Below are positions 41,876 to 52,088 of a DNA stretch of 64,000 bases, piece by piece. The notes under the pieces are model-generated. The model was not told where the DNA came from. It did no database searches and saw nothing but the letters and a program-made list of their open reading frames with translations. The DNA comes from Buchnera aphidicola (Cavariella theobaldi). GTDB taxonomy: Bacteria; Pseudomonadota; Gammaproteobacteria; Enterobacterales; Enterobacteriaceae. The translations under genes were made by a program, and so were the position numbers. Every line of letters begins with the position of its first letter. Positions within the stretch are counted from its first letter, which is position 1. Location: the NCBI RefSeq assembly GCF_964059165.1, contig NZ_OZ060413.1:248001-312000 (forward strand). Direction: 5' to 3'.

Positions 41876-42883
41876 TCATATATGTAATTGGTAGGGTTTG
41901 ATCCACAGAGCTCCAATACGTGTATTATAAGTATTTAATTTTCTTAATTCTCCTGTATTATAAGATATACTATATATAGTAAATGTATTAGATTTCTGAC
42001 CAGTAACGATTAAGTAATGATTATTCCAAGTAATACAAAATGCGCGAGGTTGTTCTTCTGTCAAATAACTTTTAAAAAATATAATTTTATTATTATCCGA
42101 GCGTATATAAAAAAGTTGAATAGTATTAGATGCGCGATCAGCAGCATATAAAAATCGTCCACAAGATGTTATATGAATATCAGAAGCCCAACAATATTTA
42201 TTTAACTGAGAAGAAAAAAGATTTATGGTTTGTATTTTTTTTATTTTTACCATGTTCTTTTCATGATATAAATTCCATACATCTATAGTGCTATTGAGTT
42301 CGTTAATAGTGTATACAAAATCCTGATTCGGATGAATACTGATATGACGTGGTCCTGAATTTTTTTGAGTATATATTACTTTTTGTTCAGTGCTTTTTAT
42401 TTGATTATTATTTGTAAGATAATACAAATTAATACAATCTGCTTGTAGAGATGTCAATAACAATACATTATATTTTTTATTTACTTTAGCTGCATGACAT
42501 CCTTTAATATTATATATAGTTTGTATAGGATTTTGTACTATTCCATTTTTATTTAATAAACTTATACTCATACAGTTAAAATGATAAGAACAAGAAAATA
42601 AGAATTTATTATTAAAATCAAAAGCAATATAATTCGGGCTTCCAGGTAAAGAGCTTTCATGAATTTTTTTAAGTAAACCATTATGTTTTATAGAATACAT
42701 AATAATTCTGTTATTAGGACGGATTCCTGCATACAAAATATTTTTATTTTTAATCATATTTATAGGTTGGACTTGGCCGTCAGTCACGACGGTTTGAATT
42801 AATTTTAAAATTCCATTTCGGCATAAATTCCATACTTCTATTATATTATGATCTGGTATAGCAATATATACAATTTCTTTCAT
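41876..42883 (-). CDS. pgl: 6-phosphogluconolactonase
   Basis: The enzyme hydrolyses 6-phosphogluconolactone in the oxidative pentose phosphate pathway. The 335-aa seven-bladed propeller of the YbhE/Pgl type has conserved YIAIPDHNIIEVW, GSPNYIAFD, CHAAKVN and GPRHISIHPNQDFVYTINELNSTI (Arg/His active-site region). E. coli ybhE (331 aa) also lies near bioA. Confidence 0.93.
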   Translation of the reverse strand: MKEIVYIAIPDHNIIEVWNLCRNGILKLIQTVVTDGQVQPINMIKNKNILYAGIRPNNRIIMYSIKHNGLLKKIHESSLPGSPNYIAFDFNNKFLFSCSYHFNCMSISLLNKNGIVQNPIQTIYNIKGCHAAKVNKKYNVLLLTSLQADCINLYYLTNNNQIKSTEQKVIYTQKNSGPRHISIHPNQDFVYTINELNSTIDVWNLYHEKNMVKIKKIQTINLFSSQLNKYCWASDIHITSCGRFLYAADRASNTIQLFYIRSDNNKIIFFKSYLTEEQPRAFCITWNNHYLIVTGQKSNTFTIYSISYNTGELRKLNTYNTRIGALWIKPYQLHI

Positions 42884-43031
42884 ATAGTCTCTTTTTAGAA
42901 AATGAATTAATTTAATACATTAAATAATATTATTATATAATTTAATATATTTCTGATAATATTTATTATTAATATGATTTTAATAATATTTAAAAAATAA
43001 ATTAATATTATTAAAAACATAAAAATTATTG

Positions 43032-46000
43032 TTAGTTATTTTTAAATTTTTTTAATAAATCTTTTATCCATGTAATTCGAAGAAAATTATTATTTAAATT
43101 TTTTATAAATTTTAATTTAGTTGTACTTATTATTTTCCAAACATGTTGTTCTTCTTGTAATAATTGTAATAAGTATTTTATATTAATGTCATTTTTTGTA
43201 TCAAATTCTATAAATCCTTCATGATCATTAGATTTAATACGATTAATTCCTAATTGCTCTGCTAGTAAACGAATTTCAGAAATTAATAATAAATTTTTCG
43301 TTTCATCAGGGATCTTCCCGTATCTATCATGCAACTCATATTCTACTTTTTTGACTTCTTCTATATTACTAGTACTGGCAATTTTTTTATAAAAATATAA
43401 TCTTGTATTTACATCGGCAATATAATTTTTTGGTAATAAAACAGGTACAGATAAATCTATTTCTGGTTGTTTTTTTATCAATTCATTCAATGAAAGACAA
43501 TCACCATGTTGTATAGATTTAACAGTTTTTTTTAATATTTTAATATATAAATTAAATCCTATACTATTTATATGGCCACTTTGCTCTTTTCCCAATAGTT
43601 CACCAACACCTCTGATTTCTAAATCTTGATTAGCTAAAGAAAAACCCGCACCAAAATCATCAATAGATAAAAATGCTTCTAGTCTTTTTTTCGCGTCTTC
43701 TGTAATTTTTTTAAAATTATGAACAAGGAGCCATGCATATGCTTGATAATTTGATCTACCTACACGACCGCGCAATTGATGTAATTGTGATAACCCAAAA
43801 TGATCGGCATTTTCAATAATAATAGTATTTGCACTAGGTATATCAATACCGCTTTCAATGATTGTTGTACATACTAATACATTAAATTTTTTTTGATAAA
43901 AATTATTGATAATTTTTTTTAGCTCAATATTGTTCATTTTTCCATGACCAATTTGAATATCTGCTTCTGGAATTAAACAAGATAATTTTTTAGCTATATT
44001 ATTAATGTTTTTTACTTTATTATATATATAATAAACTTGTCCACCTCTTAATATTTCACGCAGGATTGTCTCGCGAATTAATTGAGAATTATACTCCTGA
44101 ACAAAAGTTTTAATAGATAATCTATGAGATGGAGGATTAGCTATAATTGATAAATCCTTTATACCAGTCATTGCCATATTTAATGTGCGTGGTATTGGGG
44201 TAGCAGTTAGGGTTAATATATCAATATTAGAATAGGATTGCTGAATAATTTCTTTATGCCGCACACCAAATTTATGTTCTTCATCTATAATTAACAATCC
44301 GAGATTATACCAATTAATATTTTTTAATAAAATTTTATGAGTGCCAATTAATATGTGAATATTACCTTTCTGAGTATTATCTAAAATAATATTTTGTTTT
44401 TTTTGTGTACAAAATCTAGATAACATATTAATTTGAAAAGACCAGTTAGAGAAGCGTTTTTTAAAACTATCAAAATGTTGTTGTGCCAATAAAGTAGTTG
44501 GTACTAAAATAGCCACTTGTTTATTATTAGATACAGCTATAAATGCCGCTCTCATAGCTACTTCTGTTTTTCCAAAACCCACATCTCCACAAATTACGCG
44601 ATCCATAGGAGTTGAGCTATGCATATCATTTAAGACTGATGTAATCACTTTTTTTTGATCTAATGTTAATTCAAATGGAAAATCTTTACAAAAAATTTTG
44701 TATTCTTCTGTATTTTTTTGAAAAGAAAAACCTGTTTTAGATGCTCTATGAGCATAAATATCTAATAATTTTACTGCATGATCATATAATATATGATGAA
44801 TTTTCTTTTTTTCCTTGATCCAATTGGACCCACCTAATTTATGTAGTGGAATATTTTCTTGAGAAATACCTGTATATGGTGAAATAAGGTGAAAATATGA
44901 AATAGGTACATATAGCTTGTCTTCTTCTGCATATTTAATAACCACATACTCAGATTTAATGTTAGCAATTTCTATAGTTTTTAAACCTTGATATCTTCCA
45001 ATACCATGTTCAAGATGTACAATAGGATGATTAAATTTTAGTTCAGACAATTGGTTATTTATAAAAATATTTTTCTTTTTTTCTATAATTGGTACGATTT
45101 GTTGATCTATCAATATTGGTAGTAAATATTTTTCACATATAAATAAAATATTTCTTTTTTTATTTATAAAGCTTCTATTAATATGACTAATAGTATAAAA
45201 ATAATTATTTAAACAATGTATATCGGTAATTTTTTTGATATGTTCAGGATTAATATTATGTTCTTGAAGAAATTTTAAAAATATATTTAAATATTTTTTG
45301 TTTTCTAGAAAAAAGATAATTTTACCTGAAAATATGTGAAAAAAGGATATAAGATAATTAATTTTTTGTTGTTTATTTAATTTATTTGATACAATAGGTA
45401 ATTTTTGTATATTTAAATTAATAGCATTATTGTTTTCTACCACTTTACCTACTTTAATTTCAATAGAAGAATATTGTTTTAAAAAAAACAATAATTCTTT
45501 TTTAGTTATCCATAAATTTTGAGGCGTTATTAATGGAGTTCGGTTAAGAGAAGAAATCAAGCGATGTCGCTCTTTTATTTTTTTCCAAAAATTGTTTACA
45601 TATTCTTCTAATGTATCTTCATAAATCACTAAAGTATTTTTAGATAAATAATGAAATAAAGTAATTAATTTTTTTTGAAAAAAAAATGGTTGCCAATATT
45701 CAATACCAGGTATAAGTTTACGATTATGAGATTGATAAATATCTTCTTCTTTAATATCGATTTTAAAATTTTTTTTCCAATTTTTACAGAATGTTTGTAT
45801 GCCATTCTTATGGATGGGAAATTCATTTTTAGGCATAATGATGATTGAATGTATATCACTAAAAGTAAGCTGATTAAATATGTTAAAATGATGTAAACGA
45901 GAAATATAATTATGTAATACATGAATGCGACACGGATGAATGTTACCCATTGGATAAATATCTATTAATGATAAATTATAACTAAATTCACCAGGATGAA

Positions 46001-46469
46001 TAACTTCATTAACTTTTTCGTATCCTATCTCATATAATTTACGTATCAGCGTATGAAAATTTATTTTATCATTTTTATTAATATAAATAGATTCTTCAAT
46101 AAGATATTGATATGAACAGACTTTTTGCAGTAAAGTTGGCAATGAAACAATTAATAATCCTTTTTTAATATTTTTTAAATTATATAAAATTGAAAGCCGT
46201 GAAGAAATAATTTTACAATGAGGTGAAAAACAATCAAAAGGTAAAGTTTCCCAATCTTTAAAATGCATAATCTTTAAATTTGTTAATTCCTTGATTGTTT
46301 TTTTGATTTCATCTGTTTTTTTAATATCAGAAGAAATAAAAATAACTAGTTCCGAATATTGTTCTATAATAAGAGAACATTCAATAAGGCCTGAAAAACC
46401 AATTGCATTAGCTAATATATATTTTTTTTTTGTATTTTCTTTAAAGTTATATTCTATTTTTTTCATCAT
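43032..46469 (-). CDS. mfd: Transcription-repair coupling factor
   Basis: Mfd is an ATP-driven translocase that frees RNA polymerase stalled at lesions. The start is an ATG at 46469 (or 46466); the frame reaches a TTG at 46478. The protein is full length (about 1,145 aa; E. coli 1,148): UvrB-like module (about 1-330) with DWETLPFDCFSPH, RNA-polymerase-interaction and hinge region with HLEHGIGRYQGL (about 480-550), helicase motifs GDVGFGKTE (about 628), DEEHKFGVRHKE, TATPIPRT and GRVGRSNYQAYA, then the C-terminal TRCF domain. In the UvrA-contacting region the usual Arg of the GEYATRG motif is Asn. No uvr genes lie in the window. Confidence 0.95.
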   Translation of the reverse strand: MMKKIEYNFKENTKKKYILANAIGFSGLIECSLIIEQYSELVIFISSDIKKTDEIKKTIKELTNLKIMHFKDWETLPFDCFSPHCKIISSRLSILYNLKNIKKGLLIVSLPTLLQKVCSYQYLIEESIYINKNDKINFHTLIRKLYEIGYEKVNEVIHPGEFSYNLSLIDIYPMGNIHPCRIHVLHNYISRLHHFNIFNQLTFSDIHSIIIMPKNEFPIHKNGIQTFCKNWKKNFKIDIKEEDIYQSHNRKLIPGIEYWQPFFFQKKLITLFHYLSKNTLVIYEDTLEEYVNNFWKKIKERHRLISSLNRTPLITPQNLWITKKELLFFLKQYSSIEIKVGKVVENNNAINLNIQKLPIVSNKLNKQQKINYLISFFHIFSGKIIFFLENKKYLNIFLKFLQEHNINPEHIKKITDIHCLNNYFYTISHINRSFINKKRNILFICEKYLLPILIDQQIVPIIEKKKNIFINNQLSELKFNHPIVHLEHGIGRYQGLKTIEIANIKSEYVVIKYAEEDKLYVPISYFHLISPYTGISQENIPLHKLGGSNWIKEKKKIHHILYDHAVKLLDIYAHRASKTGFSFQKNTEEYKIFCKDFPFELTLDQKKVITSVLNDMHSSTPMDRVICGDVGFGKTEVAMRAAFIAVSNNKQVAILVPTTLLAQQHFDSFKKRFSNWSFQINMLSRFCTQKKQNIILDNTQKGNIHILIGTHKILLKNINWYNLGLLIIDEEHKFGVRHKEIIQQSYSNIDILTLTATPIPRTLNMAMTGIKDLSIIANPPSHRLSIKTFVQEYNSQLIRETILREILRGGQVYYIYNKVKNINNIAKKLSCLIPEADIQIGHGKMNNIELKKIINNFYQKKFNVLVCTTIIESGIDIPSANTIIIENADHFGLSQLHQLRGRVGRSNYQAYAWLLVHNFKKITEDAKKRLEAFLSIDDFGAGFSLANQDLEIRGVGELLGKEQSGHINSIGFNLYIKILKKTVKSIQHGDCLSLNELIKKQPEIDLSVPVLLPKNYIADVNTRLYFYKKIASTSNIEEVKKVEYELHDRYGKIPDETKNLLLISEIRLLAEQLGINRIKSNDHEGFIEFDTKNDINIKYLLQLLQEEQHVWKIISTTKLKFIKNLNNNFLRITWIKDLLKKFKNN

Positions 46470-46776
46470 ATGTATCAATTGTTTATATAAATAGATTATA
46501 TAAATATTTAATAAAAATTTTTATATATTCATTATTTATGTTTTTTGTGTTTAAATGGTATAATAAATAATTATTTATACAATATGCAAAATTTATAATC
46601 TATTAAATTAATTGTATTATAAAAGTTTATTTGATTTATTTTTTTTAATAAATTGTGTTAATATATATTAAATTGATTGCATTTATATAATAATTACGTT
46701 TAATATATAAAAATATAAAAATTTTTTATATTTATTTTGATACATATAAAGTTTAAATATATTAAAGATAAACAAA
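46470..46776. other. Divergent spacer between mfd and lolC
   Basis: About 307 bp of AT-rich DNA separate the divergent starts of mfd and lolC and must hold both promoters. No clear -35/-10 pair can be picked out against the background composition. Confidence 0.45.
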
Positions 46777-47979
46777 ATGTATCAACCCATATCATTTTTT
46801 ATTGGTTTACGTTATTTGTGGAATAAACATCTTCCAACATTTAAAAAAATAATTACTATATTATCGATATTATGTATTAGTATTAGCGTGTCCGCTCTGA
46901 TTATCATGATATCTATGATGAATGGATTTAAAGAGGAATTTAAAAAAAATATTCTATATTTTACTCCACATATAATTGTTACTAATAAAGATAGACATGT
47001 TAATAGATTTATGTTTCCTAAACAATTATTAAATGTTAAAGAAATCATAAAATTTTCCGACTTTATCTCTGATGAAGTTATCATACACACTCATAATAAT
47101 ATAATCATAGGAGCTATCCTTGGTATTAATGCTACCAATTATACTGATATATATAGATACAGCATCCAAGATGTTTTATGCAAACTAAAATCAGGATATA
47201 ATAACGTAATTATCGGAAAAAAATTAGCCGAAAAATTACATGTAAAATTAGGTGATCATATTAAATTAATTGTCTCACCTTCTAAAAATATTCAATTTCC
47301 GAAAAATTTTTTAAAAGAGCACATTTTTAAAATTAATGATATTTTTTGTACTAATAATGAAGTAGATTATTATCAAATATTAATTAATCAAGACGATGCT
47401 GCAAATTTATTAAATTATCCCAGAAATCATATTACTGGCTGGAGATTGTGGTTTAAAAATCCTCTGTCTATCAATAGACATGAGATAAAAAAATTTACAC
47501 AAAAATTTACATTATTAGATTGGAAAATACAAAAAAATACATTATTTCAAGCAATAAAAATTGAAACATATATTATAACGGTACTTCTATGTTTAATTGT
47601 ATTAGTAGTGATTTGTAACATTGTTATAACTATAATGCTATGTGTAACAGAAAAACAAAAATCTATTGCAATTTTAAAAGCACATGGATTAAAAAACTGG
47701 AAAATAATACTAATATTTTTTATTTTAAGTTCCAGCATAACCATCATAGGAGTAGTATTAGGGATTGTTACTAGTATCTGTTTAATTATGCAAAAAAATT
47801 TTTTAATGTCTTTTTTAAAAGTATTTTCCAATCATAATGAAATATCAATTATTATTGATTTATCACAAATATTTTTTATTACTAATGCTATTTTATTTTT
47901 AACAATATTATTAAATATACTTCCTTCTTGGACTATCATTAAATTGCAACCAGTAAAAATTTTATATAAAAATGAATAA
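46777..47979 (+). CDS. lolC: Lipoprotein-releasing ABC transporter permease LolC
   Basis: LolC is the membrane subunit of the LolCDE complex that extracts outer-membrane lipoproteins from the inner membrane. The 400-aa protein has one N-terminal membrane segment (about 22-48), a periplasmic domain (about 50-265) and three C-terminal segments with the MacB/FtsX-like ITIMLCVTEKQKSIAILKAHG. The N-terminal FIGLRYLWNKH matches E. coli LolC. Its last 8 bp overlap the lolD start. Confidence 0.93.
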   Translation: MYQPISFFIGLRYLWNKHLPTFKKIITILSILCISISVSALIIMISMMNGFKEEFKKNILYFTPHIIVTNKDRHVNRFMFPKQLLNVKEIIKFSDFISDEVIIHTHNNIIIGAILGINATNYTDIYRYSIQDVLCKLKSGYNNVIIGKKLAEKLHVKLGDHIKLIVSPSKNIQFPKNFLKEHIFKINDIFCTNNEVDYYQILINQDDAANLLNYPRNHITGWRLWFKNPLSINRHEIKKFTQKFTLLDWKIQKNTLFQAIKIETYIITVLLCLIVLVVICNIVITIMLCVTEKQKSIAILKAHGLKNWKIILIFFILSSSITIIGVVLGIVTSICLIMQKNFLMSFLKVFSNHNEISIIIDLSQIFFITNAILFLTILLNILPSWTIIKLQPVKILYKNE

Positions 47980-48660
47980 TTCTATTTTATTACAATGTAT
48001 AAACTTATATAAATCCTACCAAGATGGAGATATATTACAGTCTGTTCTAAAAAATATATCATTTGTTATAAAAAAAAAGATATAATAGCTATTATTGGAA
48101 AATCTGGTTCTGGAAAAAGTACATTATTACACTTATTGGGAGGATTAGATACTCCCACATCTGGAAAAATATTTTTTAATAATGTATCGCTATGCTCAAT
48201 GTCATCAAATGCTTTATCAGAATTAAGAAATAAAAAAATTGGTTTTATATATCAATTTCATCATTTACTATTAGATTTTAACATTCTTGAAAATGTTTCT
48301 ATGCCTTTGTTAATAAATAGTACAAATGCAAAAAAAGCCTATGAAAAATCATATGAAATGTTAAAGATGGTAAATTTAGAAAAAAAAATAAAAAAATATC
48401 CATCTGAATTATCAGGAGGGGAAAGGCAGAGAGTTGCGATTGCACGCGCTTTCATTAATGTTCCACCCTTAATTATTGCCGATGAACCAACTGGTAATTT
48501 AGACAAATGCAATAGAGATATGATATTGGATTTGATATTAAAATTTAATAAGAATCATAATACTGCCTTTTTAATTGTAACTCACGATATTACATTAGCT
48601 AAAAAATTACCAATTCTACTAAAAATCAACAATGGGAAGCTTATACATCATGGACAGTAA
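47972..48660 (+). CDS. lolD: LolD ABC ATPase, split by a one-base deletion in an A9 tract
   Basis: LolD is the ATPase of LolCDE. From ATG 47972, frame one reads MNNSILLQCINLYKSYQDGD and on to VIKK, then meets TAA at 48083. Homology to E. coli LolD resumes in the +1 frame directly after an A9 run (48070-48078): DIIAIIGKSGSGKST (Walker A), QFHHLLLDFN (Q loop), LSGGERQRVAIARAF (signature), LIIADEPTGNLD (Walker B), VTHD. Adding one A restores a 229-aa protein (E. coli 233). The rest is undamaged, so rescue by RNA-polymerase slippage or a sequencing error is more likely than a dead gene. Sequence after the tract is open to 48660, 17 bp before lolE. Confidence 0.9.
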
Positions 48661-48677
48661 AAAACAAGACAATATTA

Positions 48678-49916
48678 ATGAATTATTTGCCTTTCATACT
48701 TTCACAACGCTTTTATCGTCCTAAAAAAATAAACTTTTCAACAAAATTAATAACTATTATTTCACAAATAGGAATATCAACAAGTATTTTTGCATTACTA
48801 ATAAGTTTAAGTGCATTAAATGGTTTTCAAGTTTTATTAAACAAAAATATTTTATCTACTCTACCACACGGTGTGATTTTGTTGAAAAATCCATCTCCAT
48901 TAAAATGGACTATAATAAAAAAAAAAATAGAAAGTGTACCAGGAATTTCCTATGTAACACGTCATATCACGTTTAATGGATTATTAAAAAAAAATAAAAT
49001 TATTAAATTAGTTCAGATTAAGAGTTTCAGTGGTAAAAAAGATTTAAAAAAATATTTTTCTCATAAAAACAATCAAAATTATTTTAATGTAAAAAAAAAT
49101 AATAAATATGATGTTTTTATTTCTTCTTCTCTAGCAAAAATTTTACGCGTTAAAGAAAATGATTGGATTAATTTAATTATATTCAATCAAGAAAATCATT
49201 TTGTTCAATCCAGTTTCGTCAATTTTCCTATAAAAATTAAATCTATTTTTACGTCTCAAGAAGTATTATCTGATAACGTGATTTTAATGCCTTTAAACTT
49301 TTTTACTAATCTCTCAAGTATTAATAAAACTTTTGCTGAGATTGAAATTCATATGTCTCACCCTTTTCAAGCGGATAGTATTATACTTGATGCAGCAAAA
49401 AGGATAAAAGAACCAGTTGCTATTTATACATGGATGAAAACTTATAAAGATTTTTATCACGATATTCAAAAAATTAAAATAACCATATATTGTGCAATAT
49501 CAATAGTTATTATTATTTCATGTTTAAGTACAGTATCAATTTCTTTTATATCCATCTTAAAAAAAACTAAAGAAATTGCCATTTTAAGAAGTATGGGTGC
49601 TAATAATTCTCTTATTCAATTAATTTTTTTATGCTATGGATTAAGATTTGTTGTATCAGGAATTTTTTTTGGTTTGCTTATTGGCATAATTACAATTTTA
49701 AATTTTGAAAACATAATATTTTTTTTAAAAATATTTTTTAAAAATACCATTTTTTTAAATGATCTTCACCTGACAGATTACTTATTATTAAAATTACATG
49801 TATTAGATGTCATAACAATATTAATTGTAACAATAATAATAGGTATTTTGACTAATATTTATCCATCTTATTATGCTACTACTATCAATCCAAGTAAAGT
49901 TCTCAAAGAGAATTAA
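48678..49916 (+). CDS. lolE: Lipoprotein-releasing ABC transporter permease LolE
   Basis: LolE is the second membrane subunit of LolCDE. The 412-aa protein has the same layout as LolC: an N-terminal membrane segment (about 24-50), a periplasmic domain, and three C-terminal segments with ISFISILKKTKEIAILRSMGA. LPFILSQRFYR at the N-terminus is typical of LolE. An A11 tract (48917-48927) and an A9 tract near 49091 lie in frame, so some transcripts may be slipped. gapA follows 42 bp downstream. Confidence 0.93.
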   Translation: MNYLPFILSQRFYRPKKINFSTKLITIISQIGISTSIFALLISLSALNGFQVLLNKNILSTLPHGVILLKNPSPLKWTIIKKKIESVPGISYVTRHITFNGLLKKNKIIKLVQIKSFSGKKDLKKYFSHKNNQNYFNVKKNNKYDVFISSSLAKILRVKENDWINLIIFNQENHFVQSSFVNFPIKIKSIFTSQEVLSDNVILMPLNFFTNLSSINKTFAEIEIHMSHPFQADSIILDAAKRIKEPVAIYTWMKTYKDFYHDIQKIKITIYCAISIVIIISCLSTVSISFISILKKTKEIAILRSMGANNSLIQLIFLCYGLRFVVSGIFFGLLIGIITILNFENIIFFLKIFFKNTIFLNDLHLTDYLLLKLHVLDVITILIVTIIIGILTNIYPSYYATTINPSKVLKEN

Positions 49917-49943
49917 CACAAATATTTATAAATACTATGTTAA

Positions 49944-50963
<1,020 letters not shown>

Positions 50964-51030
50964 ATATTCATTATATAACCTTTAAAGTTATTGAATAATA
51001 AATACATATAAAACGATATTGGTTCATGAT

Positions 51031-51064
51031 AAAGCAGTATTAAGTTAGACTTAATACTGCTTTT
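51031..51064 (+). terminator. Rho-independent terminator after gapA
   Basis: A perfect 14-bp stem (51031-51044 AAAGCAGTATTAAG with 51050-51063) has a 5-nt loop TTAGA and ends in TTTTATTAT. It is the best formed terminator in the window, 67 bp after the gapA stop and upstream of the convergent fldA end. Confidence 0.85.
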
Positions 51065-51214
51065 ATTATCAGTAAAATTATATAATTTTTATAACAATAA
51101 AAATAAAAAAATTTTTTAAAAAAATTTTATAAAATTAAAATAAAATATGTAATTAACATTATTAATTTCTTTCAATATATAATATATTTACCTTGAAAAA
51201 GTCATCATATAAAT

Positions 51215-51742
51215 TCATTTTATGATATTTTTTAAATCAAAAAAAGGTGCAATTTTTCTAAGCCATATTTTAATTCTTTGATCAGTTTTTTCTGGTTGAC
51301 GATCTTCGTCTAAAATTAATCCTACAAAGTAATCTTTGTTTAATAATGCTTTAGAAGATTCGAAAGTATATTCTTGTGTAGACCATCTTCCTACTATATT
51401 TCCTTGGTTTTTTTGTATAATGTTATATATGATACCTAAAGCATCGCAAAAATATTCATTATAATCTTCTTGATCACCACAACCAAATAAAGCAATAGTT
51501 TTATTTAAAAAATTTATTTTTTTTAATATAGGTAAAAAATCCTCCCAATCACATTGTACTTCACCATAATACCATGTGGGTATACCAAATATTAAATAAT
51601 TAAAATTTTCAATATCTTTTTTAGATGCTTTACTAATATCGTATATTTGAGAAATATTTACACCAATTTTTTTATAAATAATATTTGCTATTTTTTCTGT
51701 ATTACCTGTATCACTTCCAAAAAAAATACCTATTTTTTTCAT
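51215..51742 (-). CDS. fldA: Flavodoxin 1
   Basis: This long-chain FMN electron carrier in E. coli supplies electrons to radical-SAM enzymes such as biotin synthase. The 175-aa protein (E. coli 176) has the FMN phosphate loop [11 protein letters not shown] (about residues 9-19), [12 protein letters not shown] and [15 protein letters not shown]. It may serve BioB, LipA and RlmN encoded in this window. Confidence 0.96.
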   Translation of the reverse strand: MKKIGIFFGSDTGNTEKIANIIYKKIGVNISQIYDISKASKKDIENFNYLIFGIPTWYYGEVQCDWEDFLPILKKINFLNKTIALFGCGDQEDYNEYFCDALGIIYNIIQKNQGNIVGRWSTQEYTFESSKALLNKDYFVGLILDEDRQPEKTDQRIKIWLRKIAPFFDLKNIIK

Positions 51743-52088
51743 TTTATTGTTCTCATATACAAGATTTTTACAGAAATATATTATATTAATAAATAATCTA
51801 TAAATGCTTATGAAAATATTTTTTATATTGCTATTTAAAATATCAGATCATCAACATAATATATTAAATATACTTAAGTATGCATGATATATAATTATAA
51901 AAAATTAAATATTAAAATACTTCATAAATATTATTATCGATATTTTATTTATTGAATAAATAAATTATAACTTTATAAAAATAAATTATGATATTGAAAT
52001 AAAATTATTAAATAATTTATCTTTATCAGTATTTTTATTAAAAAATTTATTATACTTATATTTTGATATAATATATAAAAGAAAATTT
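51743..52088. other. Divergent spacer between fldA and phrB
   Basis: These 346 bp are AT rich and presumably hold the fldA and phrB promoters. There is no ORF, tRNA or clear hairpin. TATAATATATAAAAG just before phrB resembles a -10 region, but such strings are common at this composition. Confidence 0.45.

Noticed and set aside
45665-45922. 85-codon frame antisense-phase within mfd
   Set aside because: It is a shifted frame on the same strand as mfd, inside an intact coding region.
47547-47831. 94-codon frame antisense to lolC
   Set aside because: It mirrors the hydrophobic C-terminus of LolC; no independent start signal or homology.
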